Assembly (NCBI RefSeq): GCF_003985155.1
Contig: NZ_ML133690.1
Coordinates: forward strand, 124,001 to 188,000
Length of the DNA stretch: 64,000 bases
Reading direction: 5' to 3'
Source: Rhizobium vallis
GTDB taxonomy: Bacteria; Pseudomonadota; Alphaproteobacteria; Rhizobiales; Rhizobiaceae
Shown here piece after piece: positions 44,906 through 52,908 of the stretch. A program made the translations under genes and the position numbers. Under the pieces are notes generated by a model. It did not search any database, was not told the origin of the DNA, and saw only the letters and a program-made list of their open reading frames with translations. Each line of letters starts with the position of its first letter. Position 1 is the stretch's first letter.

Positions 44906-46893
44906 TGTTGAAGCCGATCGTCGTGAAACAAATGACTTCGGAGCATCGCTCCACATTCCCGGAGGACGCCGAGCGGACGGCTCCGTGGTTGGGCGCTCCG
45001 TACTCCGCTATGAAGTGGCCAATCACAAGCGACAAACCAAACCCTGGCGAAACAGCAATTGAGATCGATTTTGATATTCCGGCCGCTGGCGGCAGACTGA
45101 CGCAATATCCCGCCCTCATCAGGGCGGCGAAGGAGTTTGCCTTCTGGCGGAGGCAGCTTGGTGCGAAAAAGCAGATGCATGACGCACAAACCCATGTCGG
45201 GTACATTCGGACCATGCTCAACTTCCTATGCGCTCTCACGCACCGCGGCTTCAAATCCCTAGATGGATTGCCCTCCAGCGTGTACGAAGCGATGCTCCGC
45301 GATTGGACTATGGGTACCGAGAGTCTTTTGCAGAGCTCATCAAAGGTCGAAAGCTTTCTCGATAAATTTGAGAGCCGACGAAGCCTTCCACATTTCCTGA
45401 AAACACGCATGAATGGCAACTGGTTCTTAGCGCGCGAGAACGTGATGACCGCATGCGGATTGCCGCCTTTGAGCATCGGGCGTGTTACCAAGGTAGTCAT
45501 GGACCAAGCCGCAGCGCGTCTGGGGTGTGCGAACATCGGTGAAGGCGCAGGGTCAACACTCACGGAACTTACAACTGAGTATCTCGGCACCCTGAAAACC
45601 CAGTTTCGCTGGATGTATAAGCATCGGACTCGCATGCGATGCGAGAATTTTGCGTTCGATCCAGACATTATAAAGGTGTCCACGAAAACAGACACAAAGC
45701 CGACGCCCGTCATTCCCCCAGAACTTGCGTTCAAGATGCTTGCTGGCTGCGCCCGTGAGTACGAGGACACCTTTCAACCGCTCCAAGCCATCCCGATGAA
45801 TATGCGTGACCTGTCTTGGGAGGCTGCTGCATACCGTTTTGTCGCGACAGTCCGCGCTATGACGCTTGCCGTTACGGCCCGCCGTGGGGAAGAACTCAAC
45901 CTAATGCGACGCGACTGCCTTCGCGGTAGCGACGAAGATGGTTGGTATGCGAATATTTTCATAGTGAAGAACGTGAAAGATTGGGTTTGGATACCTATCC
46001 CGCCATATGTGGCGCAGGCGATACAGAGCGTTATCGACCTCTCCCCGAACATGACAGACGATCAGCCCCTGTTTGCATTCTATCGTCCACGACTGAGGAG
46101 TGTTCGGCATCCAAAGGAATGGGGGGCCGTGCTCAATACCCTCGCAAAAGACCACGATGCCATTTCATACCTTGCGGCCAACGATAACCACGAGGACTGG
46201 AACTGGACAGAGCGGCAGTTCCGACGGTTCACAGCAGTTATGTACTTCAACGGCTACGGTGGCAGCGCTGCGGTTATTTCGCACATCTTGAGACACTTCA
46301 ACTTGGCCCAGACCTGGGGATACATGAAATACGATCCGAGCCTCGACAGAATGTGGAGAGACGTTCGAGCGAAGTTCCTTGAGCAAATTGCCGAGGAGGC
46401 GCTCGCTGGCACCCTTGAAGGTCCCATGGGCAGAAAATTGGTCCGCGACGCCAAGAAGCTTGTGCAGCACGCGACCAAGAACCTCGAGCAGACGCTCAAG
46501 GACCAGATGCGAGACCTTGAGGTCATCGAGCCCAAGAACATGGTGCACGCCATCCAAGAGGTGATGAGGCGCAAGGCTCTGGTGATCATCCCAAAAGGTT
46601 GGGTACTGTGCTCCTGCCCAGCTTCTGCAAGCGCCGCGCGACGTGCGGCTTGCCGGAAGCAGGCGGGAGTCGGCACGGTGCGCGAGATCGGGCCCGACTT
46701 CGGGAGGGCAGGTCCGCAGGTCTGCGCCGGATGTATCTTCGCCATCGAGAACGAGGCTACGCGGAAATTCGCTACGCAGGAAATGGAGAAGTTCAAGCTC
46801 TCCTGTGTCTCGCCATGCATGAAAGGCACAGTTCTCGGCAACATCCAGCAAACCCAGCTGGTCACCTTCATGAAGATACAGGAAGCTGCCTAG
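44905..46893 (+). CDS. Tyrosine recombinase with C-terminal zinc-binding region
   Basis: 662 residues from the ATG at 44905, which shares its A with the upstream stop and has gagg at 44893. Tyrosine-recombinase boxes are visible: TARRGEELNLMRRD (box I Arg near 326), RQFRRFTAVMYF (box II, His replaced) and ISHILRHFNLAQTWGYMKY with the nucleophile Tyr near 473-476. The C-terminus is Cys-rich (VLCSCPASASAARRAACRKQ ... PQVCAGCIFA ... KLSCVSPC), suggesting a zinc site, as in large Tn554 TnpB-like integrases. It is second in the thyA2-recombinase operon. Confidence 0.85.
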   Translation: MLKPIVVKQMTSEHRSTFPEDAERTAPWLGAPYSAMKWPITSDKPNPGETAIEIDFDIPAAGGRLTQYPALIRAAKEFAFWRRQLGAKKQMHDAQTHVGYIRTMLNFLCALTHRGFKSLDGLPSSVYEAMLRDWTMGTESLLQSSSKVESFLDKFESRRSLPHFLKTRMNGNWFLARENVMTACGLPPLSIGRVTKVVMDQAAARLGCANIGEGAGSTLTELTTEYLGTLKTQFRWMYKHRTRMRCENFAFDPDIIKVSTKTDTKPTPVIPPELAFKMLAGCAREYEDTFQPLQAIPMNMRDLSWEAAAYRFVATVRAMTLAVTARRGEELNLMRRDCLRGSDEDGWYANIFIVKNVKDWVWIPIPPYVAQAIQSVIDLSPNMTDDQPLFAFYRPRLRSVRHPKEWGAVLNTLAKDHDAISYLAANDNHEDWNWTERQFRRFTAVMYFNGYGGSAAVISHILRHFNLAQTWGYMKYDPSLDRMWRDVRAKFLEQIAEEALAGTLEGPMGRKLVRDAKKLVQHATKNLEQTLKDQMRDLEVIEPKNMVHAIQEVMRRKALVIIPKGWVLCSCPASASAARRAACRKQAGVGTVREIGPDFGRAGPQVCAGCIFAIENEATRKFATQEMEKFKLSCVSPCMKGTVLGNIQQTQLVTFMKIQEAA

Positions 46894-46895
46894 TC

Positions 46896-47339
46896 TCAGG
46901 CGGGTGGAGACTCTTTCAGGACGTAACCATCGCCTTCGTGGGCGAATTCGTCTTTCGCTCTTGTCATCACTCTAGTGATGGTCTTTGCCGGCTGCTTGCC
47001 GCCTACGACAATACCCGAAGCTCGCAATGCATCGAGTATCTCGGTGCGCCGCACCGGTCGTCCATGTCTGGTTGCCAAGTCTCGGGCTACCGCACGGATC
47101 GCCTTCGAAACGGAACTATCGTCAAGGTTGAGTTCCTCAAGGAGTGGTGAGGGCTCGGTGTCAAAACGATGCGCATCCAGGAGCCGGGTCAGCTTCCCAG
47201 TCTTGAACTGCTTGATCTTGTCGAGCTGTTCCACCTGACGATCGATCGCCGCTATCTCGGACTTGAGCCGGACGATGGCTTCGCTAAGGAGGTCATCGAC
47301 ACCTTGTGTCGTCGTCGTCTCTATGTTCGCTCTTGGCAA
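46896..47339 (-). CDS. Coiled-coil plus winged-helix (HARE-like) protein
   Basis: 147 residues. Residues 17-50 form a predicted coiled coil (LLSEAIVRLKSEIAAIDRQV). Residues 78-141 look like a winged helix of the HARE-HTH kind: GRPVRRTEILDALRASGIVV, then GGKQPAKTITRVMTRAKDEF and GDGYVL. HARE domains occur in restriction, chromatin and RNA-polymerase proteins and are thought to bind modified or melted DNA. It is convergent with the first recombinase operon (2 bp between stops) and divergent from the second, so it could regulate excision. The assignment is by eye. Confidence 0.7.
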   Translation of the reverse strand: MPRANIETTTTQGVDDLLSEAIVRLKSEIAAIDRQVEQLDKIKQFKTGKLTRLLDAHRFDTEPSPLLEELNLDDSSVSKAIRAVARDLATRHGRPVRRTEILDALRASGIVVGGKQPAKTITRVMTRAKDEFAHEGDGYVLKESPPA

Positions 47340-47598
47340 CTGTCATCCGTCCGTGCTAGTAATTCTCCCCGTGGTGGACTCGATGTCCTCCAAGGTGGGG
47401 AGCTACCTCGCCGGAGCGGTGTCGTCGCCCACCATCTGGGTTGTCGAAGATAAGTAACATTTCATTGGCTCGTTTTCCAGCGGGAACGTGCGGGGTTCCG
47501 TTCGCCTTCCGTCATGCTGGGCCATCGAGGCGGTGAGGGGGAATAGCGGCCCGCCAACGGCGTGGATAGGCATGAATTTGATTGCAAGAGGAGTTGGT
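47340..47598. other. Divergent intergenic region between the winged-helix gene and the second recombinase operon
   Basis: This 259-bp stretch must hold both promoters. I see no clear consensus boxes or strong palindrome in it. A short open frame in phase with the downstream gene exists from 47488 but lacks a ribosome binding site. Confidence 0.4.
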
Positions 47599-48117
47599 AT
47601 GCAGTCGAACGTCGATAAATTGCCTTGTGATAAAGAGCGGATTGCAGCGAAGAAGGCATACTATGCGGGGCTGTGTAACGGAACCATTCGGCTGGCTCGG
47701 TGGGACGAAGTTCCGCGCACTCTCAACACCATTCGTGACATGCATCGCCCGGAACTGGGCCTTTTCAGGATCGGTCACCGAAATCACTGGACCACGACGA
47801 GTTCGCCATTCAAGGACGATGTAGCTGCCATCCAGGAACATGTCTCCAAGATCAACGAGAAGTACCCGCTCGTTAAAAAGCAACCGAAGCCTGAACGTAC
47901 TTCGCAGGTCGTCAAGGCAGCGAAAGGCCGCATAGAATCGGCAGTCAGCCAGGAAATTGTTTTTGCCGAGAACTTCCATACGGACGGGGAGGCTTCGAAA
48001 TTGGACCGTAACGAGCTTGCGCAGACGAAGGTGCGCAATGGTGAGCTGGCTGAGACAATCCGGAAGCACGAGGCCGAGATCGCACGCCTCCGTGTCCAGC
48101 TTTTCAGGGGCGTCTGA
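47599..48117 (+). CDS. Small coiled-coil protein coupled to a recombinase
   Basis: 172 residues from the ATG at 47599, preceded by gaggag. There is no recognised domain in the first part (CDKERIAAKKAYYAGLCNGT, then WDEVPRTLNTIRDMHRPELG). The last 25 residues are a good coiled coil (RNGELAETIRKHEAEIARLR). The stop shares its last base with the next ATG (TGATG), so it is made together with the 580-residue recombinase. Size, position and coiled coil recall the small accessory proteins of multi-recombinase elements such as Tn554 TnpC; homology is not shown. Confidence 0.72.
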   Translation: MQSNVDKLPCDKERIAAKKAYYAGLCNGTIRLARWDEVPRTLNTIRDMHRPELGLFRIGHRNHWTTTSSPFKDDVAAIQEHVSKINEKYPLVKKQPKPERTSQVVKAAKGRIESAVSQEIVFAENFHTDGEASKLDRNELAQTKVRNGELAETIRKHEAEIARLRVQLFRGV

Positions 48118-49859
48118 TGCGTTACGCGGAGCTCCCAAACATATGGCAGGAGGACCTGTCAGGCCTTAGTGGCGCGGCGCTAGGAAGAGTCTACGTCGAG
48201 CGAGCCACGGAAAGACTGGTTTCGCGAGCAATTGATCCATCACTGTATGAGGACTGGGGGAAAATCGATGTCGACCGCGCATGCCAGTTGATCGGCTGCA
48301 AGCGGTCGGCGCTCTACCAGAACACAGGAATTCGAACGATCATCAGTGATCTGCAGGAGCAAGACGCAAAGCTCAAGCCTGCGGATGGTTCTGAACACGA
48401 ACAGGCCGCCGAGCCGAAAAGCAACGTTATTCAGTTCCCCATGGAACGCGCCAGGCCACCGTCCCGATATATTGTCGGCAAGATCGTGGTGGTGAAGGTC
48501 AAGTTGGCGCTGTCGAAGGCAGTTTCGCGTGACTATTCGATCCCAACGCTGTTCTGGGAAGATGGTATCGATCGCGAAGTCTCTCACTACATAAGGGCGC
48601 TAGCGCTGGAGGAGCGCCCTCTCAGCACGCTACTCGAGTATCTGAAAATCCTAAGGGAATTCAGACGCTTTTGCCGTCAGAACGGTATTCCCTGGCTGCT
48701 TGTCAATGACGATACCCTGCGTGCGTATCGGGCTTTAAAGCTGAACAAGGGCATCAAGACACGCCGCATCAACACGATCACCGGCGTCATCTTTCAGTTC
48801 TATGCGTGGGCAGAGCGCGTCGGGATGCTCCGCAATCACGTACAGCTCTACGAGCCAGGCGATTACCCGCCGGAACTGTGGGAGCATCCGTTCGCCATTA
48901 CTTCTGACGAGTTCACGAAGAAAGACGGCGCGAAAATCCGGGTGAGCCGCCTCAGAATACCGGACACCTCTCCCAAGGCGAACCGCCCCACAGTTACCGA
49001 TGCTAAGCTCAAACTCGTCAAATACGCAGAGGAAGGCTCGAGGCACGAGGAGCGCAACTCACTTGCGTACTCGTGGATTGCCGTCACAGGCGCTCGAAGC
49101 TTCGAACTGCTTCAGGTGATCGTAGGCAAGCTCCCCACGCGCGAGCAATTGGATCGCATTTTTGCCGGCGCGCTCGATTGGACAATCGAGGTCAAGAGGA
49201 AGGGTGGGCGTGACGGCAAGCTTGTTCCTACTGCCGATCTCCTACGGCGGACGCTCAATTTCGCCGAAAACGAGCGGGCCGCCATCGTCAAGAGGTGTGA
49301 GAGCCTCGGCCTCCCAGTTGAGGACGGCTTGTTCCTGACTGACAAGGGTACAACCCTTGCCGTCAGCTCGTTTCAAGGTCTCGCGCGGCTCGCCTTCCAA
49401 CGAGCGGGCGTAGCCGGAAGCGCCCATCGCATCCGAGCGATTCCTGCCCGTAAGGCTGTGGAGGTGGCGCTCGATGTCGCCGATGTCGGCGACGTCGAAC
49501 TTGGGCCTGATACCATCTGGAAACATGCCATCCTGATGCGGGCCGCAGACATCCTCGATCATAGGTCGACGCGAACGCTCGAGCATTACCTCAACGACCT
49601 GATCAACAGCCGCGTCCAGAAGTCCGCCGCGTCCAAGCTTCACATGGTCGAGTCCGCGATCTCCGAGAAGGAGCTGACGCTGGCTGCGCTGGAGCGACGG
49701 ATCGAAGCGCGTACCAAGGAACTCGACATCAACCGCTTGATTGCGGATTTCCGACGGACGGGGACGCTCGCTGGTGCCACGGCGGAGGAGGTTCGCACGC
49801 TGGAGGAATTCCAAGACGAGTTCGATACCGCCATGAGGGAGTTCAAGATCGCTGCATAG
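48117..49859 (+). CDS. Tyrosine recombinase (580 aa)
   Basis: 580 residues. The N-terminal part (1-130) is unrecognised. A SAM-like core-binding region at about 150-250 (SHYIRALALEERPLSTLLEY, KTRRINTITGVIFQFYAWAE) precedes the catalytic domain: VTGARSFELLQVIV (box I Arg near 324), AHRIRAIPARKAVE (HxxR near 435) and LDHRSTRTLEHYLND with the nucleophile Tyr near 490. The C-terminal helix (about 515-545) is coiled-coil-like. It is the most canonical recombinase of the island and is coupled to the small coiled-coil gene. Confidence 0.88.
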   Translation: MRYAELPNIWQEDLSGLSGAALGRVYVERATERLVSRAIDPSLYEDWGKIDVDRACQLIGCKRSALYQNTGIRTIISDLQEQDAKLKPADGSEHEQAAEPKSNVIQFPMERARPPSRYIVGKIVVVKVKLALSKAVSRDYSIPTLFWEDGIDREVSHYIRALALEERPLSTLLEYLKILREFRRFCRQNGIPWLLVNDDTLRAYRALKLNKGIKTRRINTITGVIFQFYAWAERVGMLRNHVQLYEPGDYPPELWEHPFAITSDEFTKKDGAKIRVSRLRIPDTSPKANRPTVTDAKLKLVKYAEEGSRHEERNSLAYSWIAVTGARSFELLQVIVGKLPTREQLDRIFAGALDWTIEVKRKGGRDGKLVPTADLLRRTLNFAENERAAIVKRCESLGLPVEDGLFLTDKGTTLAVSSFQGLARLAFQRAGVAGSAHRIRAIPARKAVEVALDVADVGDVELGPDTIWKHAILMRAADILDHRSTRTLEHYLNDLINSRVQKSAASKLHMVESAISEKELTLAALERRIEARTKELDINRLIADFRRTGTLAGATAEEVRTLEEFQDEFDTAMREFKIAA

Positions 49860-49890
49860 GGAGGGCGCAGGTCGCCTGTCATGGATGAAG

Positions 49891-49957
49891 TCTTCAATTT
49901 GTCCTCCATTGAGGTCTTTAATTTGTCCCCCATCAAGATGTTCATTTTGTCCCCCAT
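49891..49957. repeat. Three 19-bp direct repeats with exact 24-bp period
   Basis: Copies start at 49891, 49915 and 49939 and end at 49909, 49933 and 49957; the consensus is TCTTYAATTTGTCCCCCAT. The five-base spacers differ. Two mismatches or more separate the first and third copies. This is too short and too regular for a CRISPR array and looks like a tandem protein-binding site. It lies between the second recombinase operon and the next cargo operon. Confidence 0.75.
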
Positions 49958-49990
49958 TCGTCGTTCCGGGATTTGGGGTCAGGAATTGAT

Positions 49991-50017
49991 GGCTTCGTAA
50001 GTTGACTAATTAAAGAC
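49991..50017. promoter_or_regulatory. Shared upstream element, copy 1
   Basis: GGCTTCGTAAGTTGACTAAT continuing to AATTAAAGAC at 50017. A closely similar element in the same orientation is at 62711-62736, also upstream of a cargo operon start. Its reverse complement begins GTCTTTAATT, the same core as the repeats at 49891-49957. It is 74 bp before the ATG at 50092. Confidence 0.6.
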
Positions 50018-50091
50018 ACCGTCGCGAGAGCAGGTTCAGGTTGGCGACTTCCAAAAACAAAGACGTCGCGTCTTCAAACCGAGAGGGAAAA

Positions 50092-50619
50092 ATGGAAGAC
50101 CCCCGATATTTCTACAAGCATCGCTCCAAGGAGTTGGACATCCGGAAGTTGAATGCAGCTATCGACAATTGGGTGCGTGAGGAGCGGAAGCGCGGATCGA
50201 CGAATGGGCAGATGAGGCATCGCATCATCCGCGAGATAGTGTGCGCGACGGGTGTATCGCGGGCACGCGCGGAGCACGCCTATTGGCTGTTCCTGAAGAT
50301 AAGGAAAACTCAGGCGCTGGCGAAGATGAGCGGCTCGGATGCTCGATATATTATGAAAGACGACCGCTTGGTTGAGGTTCTGCTGATGCTGCGTAAAGCA
50401 GAGTCAAGGTCCTCTGCAGTCGTTCCGGAGGGTCCCTCCAAGCTACGCAAGCCTCGCGGCGCGATCTGCATCGCTCCAATTCAGTCTGCCAATGATCACG
50501 GACGGAACCAGAATCGATACCAAGGCTGCCTCTTCGACCTTAACGCCCACCAGCCTTGGTGGGAACGGTGGCATAGGGAGTACGCAAAAATTCATGATCC
50601 AGATGCCGGCGGCAGATGA
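50092..50619 (+). CDS. Hypothetical protein (island cargo)
   Basis: 175 residues from the ATG at 50092, chosen because gagaggg precedes it; a TTG at 50041 would add 17 residues. The first half is basic and helical (DIRKLNAAIDNWVREERKRG, MRHRIIREIVCATGVSRARA), possibly a helix-turn-helix; the end is Trp-rich (HQPWWERWHREYAK). No family recognised. It overlaps the upstream-most possible start of the next gene and probably forms an operon with it. A promoter element shared with another cargo operon lies 74 bp upstream. Confidence 0.65.
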   Translation: MEDPRYFYKHRSKELDIRKLNAAIDNWVREERKRGSTNGQMRHRIIREIVCATGVSRARAEHAYWLFLKIRKTQALAKMSGSDARYIMKDDRLVEVLLMLRKAESRSSAVVPEGPSKLRKPRGAICIAPIQSANDHGRNQNRYQGCLFDLNAHQPWWERWHREYAKIHDPDAGGR

Positions 50620-50681
50620 TCGTCGATCAGTCGGAACGCCCGGCGCAGAACAAAAGACGCGCTCATATTGGAAGGGATCGC

Positions 50682-51509
50682 ATGCGTATCTATCTGCAAG
50701 GCTCCGGAACCGCACTCAACTTGGCTAAGAACGTCAAGAACAGATATAAGGGACGGATCAAGCTGAACCACGCCATGCATATGGTGGCGCACGCCTTTGG
50801 CTATGACCATTATCAGCAATTGAAGAGCATGGACGGACTGGTCGACCCGAGTTCAACGGACTTGGAGGCTTCACCCGAAGAGCGATCTGCACGTTTTGCT
50901 CAATACATCCAAGCGATCACGGAATACGGCTTCACGACAGAGGAAGCAGAGGAAATGATCTCGACCGTAGGGATCGGTGGATTCTGGGGGGCTGCCGTTA
51001 GTGAGAACGAAACGCTGAAGCGCACCACGATTGCCGAGCGAGCACTTCGCCCGTCGCCCAACAAGATGCAGTTTGTCAGCCCCCTAGATTTGGAGCGGTT
51101 TCGTGTAAACCTCCAAGGCGGCGTGGAAACGCTGGGAATTGAGCTGCCTATACGGACTCGACACCTGATGGCGAAGTTGTTCGGTTACGAGAGCTTTCCT
51201 GAAATGTACGACTGTGCGGGCCACGGTGTTCCGTCGGCTCCGGACAGTCACGTATCACCGGAAGCGCTCGACGCGAGGGTTCAGGAATATCTGGCGGTCT
51301 TGCTCGCGGCTGGCTTCTCCGAAGACCAGGGTAGAGAATTGCTGCAGATTGTGTCGTACGGTGGCTGGTGGGGCCTGGAGGAAGGCGAATGGACTCGCGA
51401 GGGTGTCCGGGCCCGGCAGGAAGGGTACGTGGATCGAATCGAGGGATCGCGATCATGGCGTCGCCTTCGCGCACTTCGACCTGGAGATTTCGGTTACCGT
51501 CGTCGTTGA
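50682..51509 (+). CDS. Internally duplicated protein of unknown function
   Basis: 275 residues from the ATG at 50682 (ggaaggg just before); an ATG at 50616 overlapping the previous stop would add 22 residues. The protein is two copies of one module. Residues 4-103 run from YLQGSGTALNLAKN through HMVAHAFGYDHYQQL to GFTTEEAEEMISTVGIGGFW. Residues 142-231 run from VNLQGGVETLGI through HLMAKLFGYESFPEM to GFSEDQGRELLQIVSYGGWW. The first part resembles the short helical tail found in some glyoxalase-superfamily proteins. Function unknown. Confidence 0.7.
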   Translation: MRIYLQGSGTALNLAKNVKNRYKGRIKLNHAMHMVAHAFGYDHYQQLKSMDGLVDPSSTDLEASPEERSARFAQYIQAITEYGFTTEEAEEMISTVGIGGFWGAAVSENETLKRTTIAERALRPSPNKMQFVSPLDLERFRVNLQGGVETLGIELPIRTRHLMAKLFGYESFPEMYDCAGHGVPSAPDSHVSPEALDARVQEYLAVLLAAGFSEDQGRELLQIVSYGGWWGLEEGEWTREGVRARQEGYVDRIEGSRSWRRLRALRPGDFGYRRR

Positions 51510-51568
51510 TGTGCGCCAAATTTAGCGAATGAAAACCGCAGTAGGTCTCAAATGCTCGCACGGGCCTT

Positions 51569-52135
51569 TCATGTGGCCGGCCCCAATTCGACCCCGTCAT
51601 AGATGTCGCTCAAGGCGAGCCTCGTTTCGATCGCAGGCAGCTCGATGACATCGGCGAGCCCGCGATATGCTGAAGCGTCCCAGCGTTCACTTCTTCGATC
51701 ATGAACCAATACGCAGGCGGTTTCGGTATCTACCAGCAGAACCGACGTAATCTTCGGTGTCGACTTGTATTCGAACAGGCGTCGATGCGGGTCAAAACCT
51801 CTCGTCAAAGGCGACAGAACGTCAACGACGACCCGAGGCTCCATAGCTAGCATTGCTTCGTCATTGCGCGCACCGCAATCGACAACGAGGTCAGGGAAAC
51901 GGATCGTGCAAGCGGTTGTCAAAATCCCCGTGCCGATCGAAGTCGGGCGGTAACTTTTTGCGCGCGACCGGGTGTGTAGCAAGGCCAACGTGTTGGCGGC
52001 AATGTATCGATGACGCTGGTTTGTCCGGGGCTTCTCGACCACTCTGCCATCGACAAGTTCCCACACGCCTTCGCGACCTCTAATGAACCGAAAGAAATCG
52101 TGCTGAGACATGAGGGTTTCGGAGTGCAATGCCAT
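51569..52135 (-). CDS. Uma2 family (DUF820) putative endonuclease
   Basis: 188 residues from the ATG at 52135; another ATG at 52111 is possible. The PD-(D/E)XK-like core is visible as FPDLVVDCG (Asp near residue 102), PRVVVDVLSPLTRGFDPHRR and LFEYKSTPKITSVLLVD, the usual Uma2 order. The family is abundant in cyanobacteria and mobile DNA; nuclease activity is predicted rather than shown for most members. The codon for the Glu of the ExK motif is Asp or absent in VVDV, so activity is uncertain. Confidence 0.78.
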   Translation of the reverse strand: MALHSETLMSQHDFFRFIRGREGVWELVDGRVVEKPRTNQRHRYIAANTLALLHTRSRAKSYRPTSIGTGILTTACTIRFPDLVVDCGARNDEAMLAMEPRVVVDVLSPLTRGFDPHRRLFEYKSTPKITSVLLVDTETACVLVHDRRSERWDASAYRGLADVIELPAIETRLALSDIYDGVELGPAT

Positions 52136-52265
52136 CCTGAAGGCTAGCGTGCGGAGCCGACAAAGCAAAGGGCGATTTCCGTCGGATAGGAGCATCAGAA
52201 GCCAATCAACGCAGCATCCGCTGGAATATGAAGAAGTTGTCCTTGGTGTTGCCGCATCGCTGCAA

Positions 52266-52727
52266 TCAAGACTTCGCGCTAAAATCGTCTGTGCGGGCGC
52301 TGGGCGGGAACTTTGCCCGCAGTCGTTTCATGTCGACATTGCGGCAGTGTCCGCACTTGCAGAAACCAGACAAGACATACCACGCGGGCACATTTCCGAG
52401 CTCCGTGTCATCCAGGCGATGGGCATCCGGCGGGAACCTGAGGAATTCGAGAGGCGAGAGCAGTTTCTCGATAGCTTTGAAGGCTGACAGTGGGATTTCC
52501 ATCCGGCAACGCAAATGCCCGCTGACGTCGACACGCCCGCAGCCCATCGTTCGAGCCACGGTGACGGGCAAGCTCTGAACACTGACGTCGCCAATTCGTT
52601 CGAGCATACTGTCGACGCGGTACTCTTTTCGGATTGAGCAGCCGCCACATAGGACGGTGACGCTGTGGCCCTTGTAGAAGGACAGCCATCGAATGCCCGA
52701 GCGCCAATGTAGATGACTATCCACCAT
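52266..52727 (-). CDS. Putative zinc-binding protein, unknown function
   Basis: 153 residues. Cys pairs look like a zinc ribbon: VTVLCGGCSIRKEY near residue 25, TMGCGRVDVSGHLRCRM near 60-75, and CKCGHCRNVDMKRL near residue 123. The order of the two CxxC-like sites is unusual. No family recognised. It lies on the same strand as the Uma2-type gene (130 bp upstream), possibly co-transcribed. Confidence 0.6.
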   Translation of the reverse strand: MVDSHLHWRSGIRWLSFYKGHSVTVLCGGCSIRKEYRVDSMLERIGDVSVQSLPVTVARTMGCGRVDVSGHLRCRMEIPLSAFKAIEKLLSPLEFLRFPPDAHRLDDTELGNVPAWYVLSGFCKCGHCRNVDMKRLRAKFPPSARTDDFSAKS

Positions 52728-52738
52728 TATCGGAGAAT

Positions 52739-52825
52739 ATGGAACATAACAAGAACAAGATCAACGCGATTGTCGGTTGGTTTACCTGCCACTACGTCCG
52801 TCCGCACCAACCACAACGCATGTAA
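52739..52825 (+). CDS. Possible 28-residue peptide
   Basis: ATG at 52739 with cggag four bases before, ending in TAA at 52825: MEHNKNKINAIVGWFTCHYV, then eight more residues. It is too short to judge by composition. It could equally be a chance frame in the promoter region of the zinc-ribbon gene. Confidence 0.2.
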   Translation: MEHNKNKINAIVGWFTCHYVRPHQPQRM

Positions 52826-52908
52826 GTGTGGGAAACCGCTGGATTTTTGTGGCCCGCGTTATCAAGCGCGCTAAGACAGGTTTGTTTCCCTAATCGAGAC
52901 CGATCACG

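Noticed and set aside
49891-49957. CRISPR array
   Set aside because: The spacers are only 5 bp and there are no cas genes; it is a short direct-repeat cluster.
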